Source: Enterovibrio nigricans DSM 22720 (lineage in GTDB: Bacteria > Pseudomonadota > Gammaproteobacteria > Enterobacterales > Vibrionaceae). Taken from it: a stretch of DNA of 64,000 nt. Both the position numbers and the translations under genes were made by a program. The stretch covers positions 62,001-126,000 of the forward strand of contig NZ_FUXU01000006.1 in the NCBI RefSeq assembly GCF_900167155.1, in the 5' to 3' direction. The notes beneath the pieces were generated by a model. That model did not search any database and was not told the origin of the DNA. It worked only from the letters and a program-made list of their open reading frames with translations. Numbering within the stretch: the first letter of the stretch is position 1; each line of letters begins with the position of its first letter. Shown in pieces: positions 52,747 through 61,359 of the stretch.

Positions 52747-53814
52747 ATGATGTCACCAGAGTTCATCACCATGTTAAAAGAGGCAGCGAACATGTTTGCC
52801 TTCCTCGCTGTCGAGCTAACTATCTTGTTTCTTGCTATCAGCTACCTTGTAGGCATTTTGCAGGAGTACATTACGCCCGAAAAAATTCAATCAATCCTGA
52901 GTTCAAGAAACGGAAAAGGCTATTTCGTTGCAGCACTGCTTGGCTCTATCACGCCGTTTTGCTCATGCTCAACAATCCCTTTCTTGAAGGGACTGCTGCG
53001 CGCCCGGGCTGGCTTTGGCCCAATGATGGTGTTCTTGTTCGCCAGTCCATTGCTTAACCCTGTCATCATCGGTTTATTCGTAGTGACCTTTGGTGTAGAT
53101 GTGGCAGTGTTCTACTTCGCCGTTGCAATGTCAGTCTCGGTTATCAGTGGCTATGCACTTGAGAAATTAGGCTTTGAGAGATATGTACGTAAAGAAGCTT
53201 ACGAAACCACAGCGTCACCTTCCGGTTGCAGCACGTCATGTGGTGAAAAAGTGGAGAAAGTGGAAAAGACATCTTGCAGCGAAGAGAAACCAGCACCAGT
53301 CACCTCATGCTGTGAGGCGAAACCTGAACCTGTGTCTTGCTGCGCAACTGCAGAAGTGGATGTGAACGCGAACGGTCAAGCAAGCATGGCAGTGAAAGAA
53401 GAAAGCCGGTGGGTACGTGTATGGCGCTCAACATGGAAAGACTTTAAACAAGTGCTGCCTTACTTGTTGCTGGGTATCTCTGTGGGTTCATTCATCTATG
53501 GTTTTATCCCAACCGACTTGATCGCAAAATACGCTGGCGAGGCAACATGGTATGCGATTCCTGTAGCAGCAATCATTGGTATTCCGTTATACATTCGCGC
53601 TGAAGCAGTGATTCCTTTGAGTGCCGCTTTAGTTAAAAAAGGGATGGCGATGGGATCGGTAATGGCACTGATCATTGGTAGTGCTGGCGCGAGTTTGACG
53701 GAAGTGATTTTGCTGAAATCCTTGTTTAAAAACCAGATGATTGCAGCATTTCTCATCGTCATTCTTGGTATGGCAATGGCGGCGGGATTTTTATACACAT
53801 CTATATTTGGATAA
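52747..53814 (+). CDS. Predicted permease (DUF318/ArsP-like) with Cys-rich cytoplasmic loop
   Basis: A 355-residue inner-membrane protein of the predicted permease family that includes ArsP (organoarsenical efflux in Campylobacter). Two bundles of about four membrane segments each carry the family motif: TPFCSCSTIPFLKGLLRA in the first and IPLYIRAEAVIPLSAALVKKG in the second. The loop between them (about residues 155-215) has nine or so cysteines in pairs and singles (GCSTSC, TSCC, VSCC), a likely metal or metalloid sensor or handover site. Two ATG codons (52747 and 52750) are adjacent; either could be used. The substrate is unknown. It is preceded by a dyad-flanked promoter. Confidence 0.85.
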   Translation: MMSPEFITMLKEAANMFAFLAVELTILFLAISYLVGILQEYITPEKIQSILSSRNGKGYFVAALLGSITPFCSCSTIPFLKGLLRARAGFGPMMVFLFASPLLNPVIIGLFVVTFGVDVAVFYFAVAMSVSVISGYALEKLGFERYVRKEAYETTASPSGCSTSCGEKVEKVEKTSCSEEKPAPVTSCCEAKPEPVSCCATAEVDVNANGQASMAVKEESRWVRVWRSTWKDFKQVLPYLLLGISVGSFIYGFIPTDLIAKYAGEATWYAIPVAAIIGIPLYIRAEAVIPLSAALVKKGMAMGSVMALIIGSAGASLTEVILLKSLFKNQMIAAFLIVILGMAMAAGFLYTSIFG

Positions 53815-53821
53815 CGTGTAA

Positions 53822-53858
53822 ATGAAGGAAAGGCAGGGGATCCCCTGCCTTTACTCGT
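53822..53858 (-). terminator. Terminator and possible OppZ-like 3' UTR RNA of the opp operon
   Basis: AAAGGCAGGGGA / TCCCCTGCCTTT (53829-53852) is a perfect palindrome between convergent permease and opp transcripts; on the minus strand a T-rich TTTCCTTCATTT follows. In Vibrio cholerae the opp 3' UTR yields the small RNA OppZ, which represses oppBCDF. This 3' UTR is in the same place and starts UAAACGAGU after the oppF stop, so an orthologue is possible but not shown. Confidence 0.6.
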
Positions 53859-54860
53859 TTAAACGTGTACTTGGATACACGAAACGGCATGGTGATCCGT
53901 CCCTTTTAAACGCGGTTTTTCTTCGGAACAATTCACTGTCGCTTGTGGACAGCGGGTCCTGAATACACATCCAGATGGCGGATTCATTGGCGACGGCAGT
54001 TCCCCTTCAAGCAGCTGAATCGTTTTACTGCGTTCTAACCTTGGATCGGGGATAGGAACCGCTGACATCAGCGCCTTGGTATACGGGTGTATGGGATTGT
54101 CGAAGAGCGCTTTCCCTTCAGCCAACTCTACCGCCGTACCCAAATACATCACCAGTACACGATCTGAGATGTGTTTTACAACAGAAAGGTCATGAGCAAT
54201 AAATATCAGACTCAGGCCCATTTCTTTTTGCAACTCTTTCAGCAGGTTCACTACTTGCGCCTGAATTGACACATCAAGAGCAGATACCGGTTCATCACAG
54301 ATCACCAGTTTCGGTTTTAGGATCAGCGCACGCGCAATACCAATACGCTGACATTGACCGCCAGAAAACTCATGTGGATAGCGGTTTATCACGTTTGGCA
54401 GCAGGCCAACACGCGTCATCATGGCCTGTACTTCTTTTTTAACTTCTTCCTTCGACAATTCCGGATAGAAAGTCTTCAGAGGTTCGGCAATGATGTCTCC
54501 CACCGTCATTCGCGGATTTAGCGACGCCAAAGGGTCCTGAAAAATCATTTGGATTTCTTTACGTTTTTCACGCATGGATTTGGCATCGAGCGCCGTAAGA
54601 TCATCACCCAGCCAAACAACACGGCCTTCTGTCGCCTCAACTAAACCAATCAAAGCGCGGGCAAATGTCGATTTACCACAACCAGACTCACCCACCACTC
54701 CCAACGTTTCGCCTTCATAGAGCTTGATGTTTACACCATCAACCGCTTTCAGCACACCAGGCTTAGCCCATGGCCACATCGACGTTGACGCGATGTTAAA
54801 GTGAACTTTTAAATCTTTAATATCCAGCAGAAGCTTCTTTTCTACAGCACTCATTACCAA
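53859..54860 (-). CDS. oppF: Oligopeptide ABC transporter ATPase OppF
   Basis: A 333-residue ATPase, one of two that power the Opp peptide importer. Walker A GESGCGKST, signature FSGGQCQRIGIARALI and Walker B LVICDEPVSALD are present. The C-terminal oligopeptide domain carries GCVFRTRCPQATVNC, the cysteine pattern that binds an Fe-S cluster in related peptide transporters. Its start overlaps the end of oppD by seven bases. It is the last gene of oppABCDF. Confidence 0.96.
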   Translation of the reverse strand: MVMSAVEKKLLLDIKDLKVHFNIASTSMWPWAKPGVLKAVDGVNIKLYEGETLGVVGESGCGKSTFARALIGLVEATEGRVVWLGDDLTALDAKSMREKRKEIQMIFQDPLASLNPRMTVGDIIAEPLKTFYPELSKEEVKKEVQAMMTRVGLLPNVINRYPHEFSGGQCQRIGIARALILKPKLVICDEPVSALDVSIQAQVVNLLKELQKEMGLSLIFIAHDLSVVKHISDRVLVMYLGTAVELAEGKALFDNPIHPYTKALMSAVPIPDPRLERSKTIQLLEGELPSPMNPPSGCVFRTRCPQATVNCSEEKPRLKGTDHHAVSCIQVHV

Positions 54861-55819
54861 GCCTCCACATTAGAAAAACATGCGCGCAAACGTCCATCTT
54901 CATAGGGCACCAGAATCGGAGATTCACGCTTACATTTGTCACTCACTCTGTGGCAACGATCTTGATATGGACAGCCCGGAGGTAGTTTCAATAGGTTAGG
55001 CGGGTTCCCCGGGATCGTTGGCAATACTTCACCTTCCGTATCCAAGCGCGGAATGGCTTTCAGCAAACCTTCGGTGTAAGGATGGCTCGGCGTATAGAAA
55101 ATCTCATCGACCTTGCCGTACTCCATGGTACAACCCGCGTACATTACCAGTACTTTGTCACAAGACCCCGCCACCACACCCAAGTCGTGCGTGATCATAA
55201 TAATTGCAGTGTTGAATTCCGATTTCAGCTCATTCAACAACTCCATAATTTGAGCCTGAACGGTAACGTCCAGTGCTGTTGTTGGTTCATCTGCAATCAA
55301 CAGCTTCGGTCTACACAACAATGCCATTGCAATCATGACTCGCTGACGCATACCACCCGAGAATTCATGCGGATACATGGTGATACGTTTACGCGCTTCT
55401 GGGATTTTCACTGCTTCCAGCATACGCACGGACTCTTCAAACGCTTCAGCCTTTCCCATGCCTTTGTGTAGCATCAGCACTTCCATCAACTGGTCACAGA
55501 CTTTCATGAAAGGGTTGAGTGAGGTCATTGGGTCTTGGAAAATCATCGCAATCTGTTCCGCACGGATTTTATTGAGTTCTTTTTCCGGCAGATTGAGGAT
55601 TTCGCGACCTTCAAACTTGGCACTTCCAGACACAATGCCGTTTTTCGCTAACAGACCCATGATAGAAAATACGGTCTGACTTTTACCTGAACCTGACTCA
55701 CCCACAATACCCAGTGTTTCACCACTATTGAGGGAAAAGTTCAAATCATTCACTGCAGTTACTAACCCATCCTGAGTTTTAAACTCTACACGCAGATCTT
55801 TAACATCTAATAGGCCCAT
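54854..55819 (-). CDS. oppD: Oligopeptide ABC transporter ATPase OppD
   Basis: A 321-residue ATPase partner of OppF. Walker A GESGSGKSQ, signature FSGGMRQRVMIAMALL and Walker B LLIADEPTTALD are present; the C-terminal CPYQDRCHRVSDKC is the Cys cluster of the family. It lies between oppC (nine bases) and oppF (overlap), which fixes its identity. Confidence 0.96.
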   Translation of the reverse strand: MGLLDVKDLRVEFKTQDGLVTAVNDLNFSLNSGETLGIVGESGSGKSQTVFSIMGLLAKNGIVSGSAKFEGREILNLPEKELNKIRAEQIAMIFQDPMTSLNPFMKVCDQLMEVLMLHKGMGKAEAFEESVRMLEAVKIPEARKRITMYPHEFSGGMRQRVMIAMALLCRPKLLIADEPTTALDVTVQAQIMELLNELKSEFNTAIIMITHDLGVVAGSCDKVLVMYAGCTMEYGKVDEIFYTPSHPYTEGLLKAIPRLDTEGEVLPTIPGNPPNLLKLPPGCPYQDRCHRVSDKCKRESPILVPYEDGRLRACFSNVEAW

Positions 55820-55828
55820 ACTTCCTCC

Positions 55829-56743
55829 TTATCGATCCTTCGGATCCAGCGCATCACGCAACCCGTCACCCACATAGTTAAAACACAGCAATGTGGTCAC
55901 CATAAACAAGGTTGGAAAAGCCAACTGCCAAATCGCTAGTTCCATCGTCTGAGAGCCTTCTTGAAGTAAAGCTCCCCAACTTGTCATCGGCTCTTGAACG
56001 CCAAGTCCCAAGAAGCTAAGGAACGATTCGATCAAAATCATACTGGGTATTAGAAGGGTCGAATAAACCGCCACAATACCCAATACATTTGGCACAATAT
56101 GACGAAGAATAATATTTTTTGTACTCACGCCACTTACGTGTGCCGCTTCAATAAACTCTTTGTTACGCAAACTCAATGTTTGCCCGCGAACAATTCGCGC
56201 CATATCCAGCCAGGCGATGGCACCAATCGCTACAAAAATCAGCGCAATGTTTCTACCAAAGAATGTCACCAAGACGATAACAAGAAACATAAACGGGATG
56301 GCGTTAAGAATTTCCAAAATACGCATCATGACACGGTCAGTTTTTCCGCCGATATAGCCAGAAGTTGCACCGTAGACCGTACCAATAAGTACCGCCACAA
56401 ATGCGCCCATCAAGCCTACCATCAATGAAATTTGTCCACCTATCAGGGTACGTACGTACAAATCTCGTCCCAACGCATCGGTACCAAACACATGCCCTTC
56501 TTCACCAAATGATGGTGCTGCATGCATCGCATACCAATCGGTATCATCAAATACATACGTCGCGAACATTGGACCAATGATGACCCAAGCCGTAATACCG
56601 ACCAAAATCAGCAAGCTGGTCATCGCTGCTTTGTTACGCATAAAACGAATACGCGCATCTTGCCAAAGGCTTCTGCCCTCAACTTCTAACTGGTTGGAGA
56701 AATTGTCGAGAGCTTCGTTATTTTCTTCTCTTTTCAACAGCAT
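55829..56743 (-). CDS. oppC: Oligopeptide ABC transporter permease OppC
   Basis: A 304-residue inner-membrane permease with an N-terminal cytoplasmic part and about six membrane segments. FGTDALGRDLYVRTLIGGQ and the EAA-type coupling loop EAAHVSGVSTKNIILRHIVPN are conserved (read along the gene). It heterodimerises with OppB. Ten bases separate it from oppB upstream, nine from oppD downstream. Confidence 0.95.
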   Translation of the reverse strand: MLLKREENNEALDNFSNQLEVEGRSLWQDARIRFMRNKAAMTSLLILVGITAWVIIGPMFATYVFDDTDWYAMHAAPSFGEEGHVFGTDALGRDLYVRTLIGGQISLMVGLMGAFVAVLIGTVYGATSGYIGGKTDRVMMRILEILNAIPFMFLVIVLVTFFGRNIALIFVAIGAIAWLDMARIVRGQTLSLRNKEFIEAAHVSGVSTKNIILRHIVPNVLGIVAVYSTLLIPSMILIESFLSFLGLGVQEPMTSWGALLQEGSQTMELAIWQLAFPTLFMVTTLLCFNYVGDGLRDALDPKDR

Positions 56744-56753
56744 AATTTAAACC

Positions 56754-57674
56754 TCAATAACGAATCTTCGGATCCAACCACGCCAATAAAATATCGACGA
56801 TCGCGTTGAAAATAATAAACAGCGCTCCAATGAGAATGGTGATCCCCATAACCAGCGAATAATCGCGGTTGAAAGCAGCATTGACGAACAATTTGCCAAT
56901 ACCCGGTAATCCAAAAATGGTTTCGATAACGACTGAGCCCGTAATAATACCCACGAATGCCGGCCCCATATAAGAAACCACAGGCAGCATCGCTGGGCGC
57001 AAAGCATGCTTAACCACGATGTAATGCATGCTTAGGCCTTTTGCCTTTGCTGTTCGAATGAAATTACTGTTCAACGTTTCAATCATGCTTCCGCGTGTAA
57101 TACGCGCAAACGTCGCTATATAAAGGAATGACATTGCCAATATTGGCAAAATCATGTATTCAATGGCGCCGCCATTCCAACCACCTGCAGGTAACCAGCC
57201 AAGACCAATAGAGAAGATGTATATCAAAACGGGGGCAAGCACGAATGAGGGCAGTACAACGCCAAACATAGATGTCGACATCACTAAATAGTCCAGCCAA
57301 CTGTTTTGCCGCAGCGCGGCCACCGTACCAATCGTCACGCCGAGAACCACGGTCAAGATAAAGGCATAAAAGCCTACTTTTGCAGAAACAGGCAACGCGG
57401 CACCAACCAGTTCGTTAACCGTATAATCCTTATACTTAAACGAAGGGCCAAAATCGCCTTGAAGAACATTGCCTAAGTAAGTCGTGTATTGTTCGTGTAG
57501 AGGTTTATCCAGTCCGTACTTGGCATTGATGTTTTGCATTACCTCTGGGGGTAAAGGTTTTTCAGAAGAAAATGGGTTTCCCGGTGCAAAACGCATCAAG
57601 AAAAATGAAATCGTAATCAATACCAACAAGGTTGGTATTGCTTCCAGTGTACGAGTAAAAATCAATCTAAACAT
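56754..57674 (-). CDS. oppB: Oligopeptide ABC transporter permease OppB
   Basis: A 306-residue permease with six membrane segments. N-terminal FTRTLEAIPTLLVLITISFF, the coupling loop RTAKAKGLSMHYIVVKHALR and C-terminal LAWLDPKIRY are typical of OppB. It lies 321 bases after oppA, a gap that holds a stable hairpin. Confidence 0.95.
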   Translation of the reverse strand: MFRLIFTRTLEAIPTLLVLITISFFLMRFAPGNPFSSEKPLPPEVMQNINAKYGLDKPLHEQYTTYLGNVLQGDFGPSFKYKDYTVNELVGAALPVSAKVGFYAFILTVVLGVTIGTVAALRQNSWLDYLVMSTSMFGVVLPSFVLAPVLIYIFSIGLGWLPAGGWNGGAIEYMILPILAMSFLYIATFARITRGSMIETLNSNFIRTAKAKGLSMHYIVVKHALRPAMLPVVSYMGPAFVGIITGSVVIETIFGLPGIGKLFVNAAFNRDYSLVMGITILIGALFIIFNAIVDILLAWLDPKIRY

Positions 57675-57995
57675 AAAAGCATCCTACTTATACTCAAACG
57701 GTGCCAAAAATAAGGCTTCCGTGCATATTTTTTGGGTTTATTTCAACGTGTGGGATTGAAGGCCTGGCGGGCGAATACGACATACCGCAATGCCGGACAA
57801 ACGCGCCCAACGGGAGGATTTCAAACGTTCAATTCGGCACCAACCATCATCGAAATGGCATGCCATTCTTCCGATGCTTTTCGTGATTTGAACAACTTAA
57901 AATCACTCTTAACCCAGATTTTTAAAGGGATTGAGTATATGTTCCTGAAACATGCGCTTGTGACAATTTCACAAGCGCATGGAATATCCCTCTAA
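57675..57995 (-). other. oppA-oppB intergenic region with a strong hairpin
   Basis: CATGCGCTTGTG (57951-57962) pairs perfectly with CACAAGCGCATG (57970-57981) around a seven-base loop, 15 bases after the oppA stop, with outer GGGAT/ATCCC pairing possible. There is no T-run, so it looks like an mRNA-stabilising or processing hairpin that would leave oppA mRNA in excess. A TGGCATGCCA palindrome (57857-57866) lies further on. No gene is seen. Confidence 0.65.
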
Positions 57996-59654
57996 TTATT
58001 GTGCTGTGAGGTACAAGTCTTTTGAGTAGATATTATCTTGCGGGTTTTTATCAGGGTAGCCACCTACATCCGTACCAACCAATCGAGGCTGGACGTATTG
58101 GAAGATAGGGGCAATAGGCATGTCTTGGGCTAATTGCGCTTCAGCAATAGCGTAGAAACCATTTCGCTCTTCGTCAGTTTTCGCAACTTTGGCTGCATCA
58201 TGCATAGCTTTGTCGAAAATTGCACTGGAGTATTTTTGGTCGTTGTTGCCGTTGTTGGTCATGGCAATTGCCAAGAAAGAAGACGCTTCGTTGTAGTCCG
58301 CACACCAGCCAGCGCGGCGAACATCGAAGTTACCTTGCTTGCTATTATCCAAGTAGGTTTTCCACTCTTGGTTTTCAAGCGTAACGTTCACATACCCACC
58401 CAATGATTTTTTCCACATGGATTGGATAGCAACCGCTGTCTTTTTATGGTTTTCGCTGGTGTTATAAAGCAAGGTGAAATCAAGTGGATTACCCGGGCCA
58501 AAACCAGCCTCAGACAATAGCTCTTTCGCTTCTTCTACACGTTGTTTCTGTGTCAGACCAGCATACTCTGGTGCAGCAGGAGAGAAACCGGTAATTCCGC
58601 TGTGAGTCAACGCATACGCAGGTGTCTGACCTTGTCCCCAGATAGCATTTGACACGATGTCACGATCAATGGAGTAAGACAGTGCTTTTCGTATGCGTGC
58701 ATCATCAAACGGTGCTTTTTGCGTATTGAAGCCGTAGTAGTAAGTACACAGGTTTGGCGAAACTACTACGTTTTCTGGATACTGCTTTTTCAGACGACGG
58801 AACTGCTCGTTTGGCACTTCATAAGTAATGTCGATTTCACCAGACAAAAAGCGATTCATTTCCGCATTCTGATTTTCGATTGGCAGGAAAGTCACTTTGT
58901 CGATAACAGTGTCTTTGTTATCCCAGTAGTTTTCGTTACGCTCAAGCACGATTTTCTCATTGACGACCCAATCAGTCAGCTTGAATGCACCATTACTGAT
59001 AAAGTTGCCCGGCTTCGTCCATGAATCACCATGCTTTTCAACTGTCGCTTTATGAACTGGGTACATGGTGGTATGGGCCATCATTTTAACAAAATATGGC
59101 AGCGGTACTTCAGTCTCAACAACCAGCGTATGATCATCAATGGCTTTTACACCCAATTCATCAACGGACTTTTTCGCAGAGATTATATCTTTTGCACCCT
59201 TCATCTGGGTCTTTTCGATATACCAGGCGTAAGGTGAGGCTGTCGCAGGATCAACGGCACGTTTAAAGCTGTATTCAAAATCTTGGGCCGTGACAGGATC
59301 GCCATTTGACCATTTCGCATATTTGCGTATTTTGAATGTAAAAGTTTGATTGTCGTCGGTTGACCAAGACTCCGCAATACCCGGAATCGTATTACCAAGA
59401 GCATCTTGAATAACGAGGCCTTCCATCAGGTCACGAAGAACGTGAGACTCAGGTACACCTTCAACTTTATGAGGGTCAAGAGTGGCAACTTCGGTGCCGT
59501 TACCACGAACCAGCTCTTGTACTGGAGCCAGTTTTACACCAGCAGGCACTTCTGCTGCAGTAGCCGTCATTGAAGCCGTGGCGAGGGCCATACCAGCACC
59601 CATCAACAGTGCCTGATATACATGCAGATACTCCAAATTATCTCTTAAATGCAT
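57996..59654 (-). CDS. oppA: Oligopeptide-binding protein OppA
   Basis: Periplasmic SBP_bac_5 protein that captures peptides for OppBCDF, about 552 residues. LVRGNGTEVATLDPHKVEG, KWSNGDPVTAQDFEYSFKR and LSYSIDRDIVSNAIWGQGQT are family segments. The start is unsettled: TTG 59681 and ATG 59654 give odd acidic N-termini (MHLRDNLEYLHVY) before the signal core ALLMGAGMALATASMTATAAE, while the best ribosome-binding site (TTTGGAG) precedes an ATG at about 59620 that is one base out of frame. One lost base there would give a short normal signal peptide, so a start-proximal frameshift is possible. Confidence 0.92.
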   Translation of the reverse strand: MHLRDNLEYLHVYQALLMGAGMALATASMTATAAEVPAGVKLAPVQELVRGNGTEVATLDPHKVEGVPESHVLRDLMEGLVIQDALGNTIPGIAESWSTDDNQTFTFKIRKYAKWSNGDPVTAQDFEYSFKRAVDPATASPYAWYIEKTQMKGAKDIISAKKSVDELGVKAIDDHTLVVETEVPLPYFVKMMAHTTMYPVHKATVEKHGDSWTKPGNFISNGAFKLTDWVVNEKIVLERNENYWDNKDTVIDKVTFLPIENQNAEMNRFLSGEIDITYEVPNEQFRRLKKQYPENVVVSPNLCTYYYGFNTQKAPFDDARIRKALSYSIDRDIVSNAIWGQGQTPAYALTHSGITGFSPAAPEYAGLTQKQRVEEAKELLSEAGFGPGNPLDFTLLYNTSENHKKTAVAIQSMWKKSLGGYVNVTLENQEWKTYLDNSKQGNFDVRRAGWCADYNEASSFLAIAMTNNGNNDQKYSSAIFDKAMHDAAKVAKTDEERNGFYAIAEAQLAQDMPIAPIFQYVQPRLVGTDVGGYPDKNPQDNIYSKDLYLTAQ

Positions 59655-59681
59655 CCATGGCACCCCCCGAAGATGAAACAA

Positions 59682-60298
59682 TGATGCTTTCCTAAGCAGT
59701 CATCTCTTCTGAAATTTTGTTTCACGACGGAGAATTATTTGGAACATTACCAATCATCAAAGCAATTTGCCACAAAAACGAAATAAAAAGTCACAAATAC
59801 CCAACTAATTACCATAATCTGGAACATATAACCGGATAGGAATATTTGTATGGATTCTTGAACTACTGGATGACAATATGAAAGCTAATTATCGCAGAAT
59901 ATATCAATATAGTTTAATAAGTGAGCATGATGAGCTGTTAAAATACAGAACGATCGCAAAACATATTAGATTTGCTTAATTAACCAGTAGTTAACATTTG
60001 GTTTGTTGCGTTTTTATGCATAACATTTCTTTTAACAGTCGAGCGCTTGTTTTGGGATTCATCTCAGATAACGGTAGACAAATGGTATATCGTTTACAGT
60101 CGCACATGGAGCTAAAACTCAGAAAATAAAGATTATATTCACAGTCTGTTTTTATTGGTCAGTAAAAAGAAGAATGTCATTAATACGATGCGAACCATCG
60201 AATATATTTCTGGCTCAATGACTATTAATGCAGAACATAAAGAAAGGTATTAAGCGAGAGCGGCCAGAGAAAACTCTAGCCGACAAGACCGTTAATGT
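59682..60298. other. Upstream region of oppA, no gene seen
   Basis: About 620 bases, very AT-rich, without a credible frame. The oppA promoter must lie here on the minus strand. A short hairpin GGCCAGAG-AAAA-CTCTAGCC (60262-60281) lies just beyond the small gene that ends at 60299, but has no T-run. Confidence 0.5.
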
Positions 60299-60457
60299 TT
60301 ATTTTTGCTGATCGTCTAATGGCAATCCAGATTGTTTTGATGGCTTGCTCTCTTTTCCTTCAACCAAAGAGTCATCTTTCCCATTTTGGATATCGTCTGG
60401 CAGAACTTCTTGCAACATTTGCTTCATCTTTTTATTACTAATGCGTCTATGTCCCAT
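60299..60457 (-). CDS. Small basic protein of 52 residues, unknown function
   Basis: The frame begins ATG at 60457 with a strong AGGAGG six bases upstream and reads MGHRRISNKKMKQMLQEV, then an acidic, Lys/Ser-rich half (DDIQNGKDDSLVEGKESK) and ends LPLDDQQK, stop at 60299. The basic start and the excellent ribosome-binding site argue for a real gene. There is no signal peptide or membrane segment. I do not recognise a family; it stands alone between oppA and chiA. Confidence 0.62.
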   Translation of the reverse strand: MGHRRISNKKMKQMLQEVLPDDIQNGKDDSLVEGKESKPSKQSGLPLDDQQK

Positions 60458-61359
60458 CTTCATCCTCCTGATAGTCGGTAATTTGAAGGCACAGAATGCT
60501 CGCTTGTGGCTCCTCTAAGCGGTACTAACCAATATCACTCCCCCTGTGTTGCCAGTATAAAAGCGTTGTGTTGAGTGAGTAGCGAATTGTGTTAGTCAAT
60601 TCAGTCTAGCAAAGCCATTCTTTGAATATGCCCCACATTTGACACAATGAGAACGTGCACACATATCCCTGCAACACCGCCGAACCACAAAACATCATGA
60701 TTTTTAATAACCTATTGTTATAAAAAAAATCCTATTTAGATTATCTTATTCACATTCACATTATTGATTCATTTTCAATTGAGATTAGTTGGTTTTTTGC
60801 GCAGTATATCTCTTGTGCCGATGTAACAAAGCAGTAAGCAGTGATAGGCCGCAGAGGACAAAGGCGCAAAAATCCCAAATTTACAAAATCAATAATGAGA
60901 CGATCATAGAAAATGAGACCTGCAGGTTCAGTATCCAGACCTCTGTGCTCACGAGTCCGACACGGCTTTATTCCCAATGCCGGGAAGAAACATCACCAGG
61001 CAAACGAAGAAAAAGCAAAAGGTTAACGTTGAAACACAGTCCATAAAACTAAGTGGCCTTTCGGTAACGAGAGGCCACTTTTTTTCCATCAATAAGCACT
61101 TAACAACCCAAAAATGTTTCAGATCACATACATAATTTATTTAGCATAATAACTTTCAATTTTGTGAAGTATTGTTCAAAAAACAACCGCAATGTAACGA
61201 TGTTGTTAATTTTATCCTTCTCCCACTTCAAATTCCAAAGCACAATATTTTGCTTATTTTCCAATTTACTACAACTATCTAGACAGAGCTGGCACAGATC
61301 AACTCACATTCACACGATGAATAGATAATTCGCGATTTAAATTTTTGAAGGATATTAAG
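60458..61359. other. Region before chiA, with an orphan terminator
   Basis: About 900 AT-rich bases. Overlapping frames on both strands (60756-60977 minus, 60789-61046 plus) lack family resemblance and good ribosome-binding sites. A strong terminator at 61051-61086 suggests a plus-strand transcript, perhaps a small RNA, ends here. The 273 bases after it should hold the chiA promoter. Confidence 0.45.
61051..61086 (+). terminator. Orphan Rho-independent terminator upstream of chiA
   Basis: AAGTGGCCTTTCG (61051-61063) pairs with CGAGAGGCCACTT (61068-61080) with one G-T pair and a GTAA loop, followed by T7. No recognised gene precedes it on this strand. Confidence 0.8.

Noticed and set aside
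60789-61046. 85-residue plus-strand frame before the orphan terminator
   Set aside because: No ribosome-binding site, no recognisable domain and overlap with an equally weak minus-strand frame (60756-60977); a small RNA explains the terminator as well.
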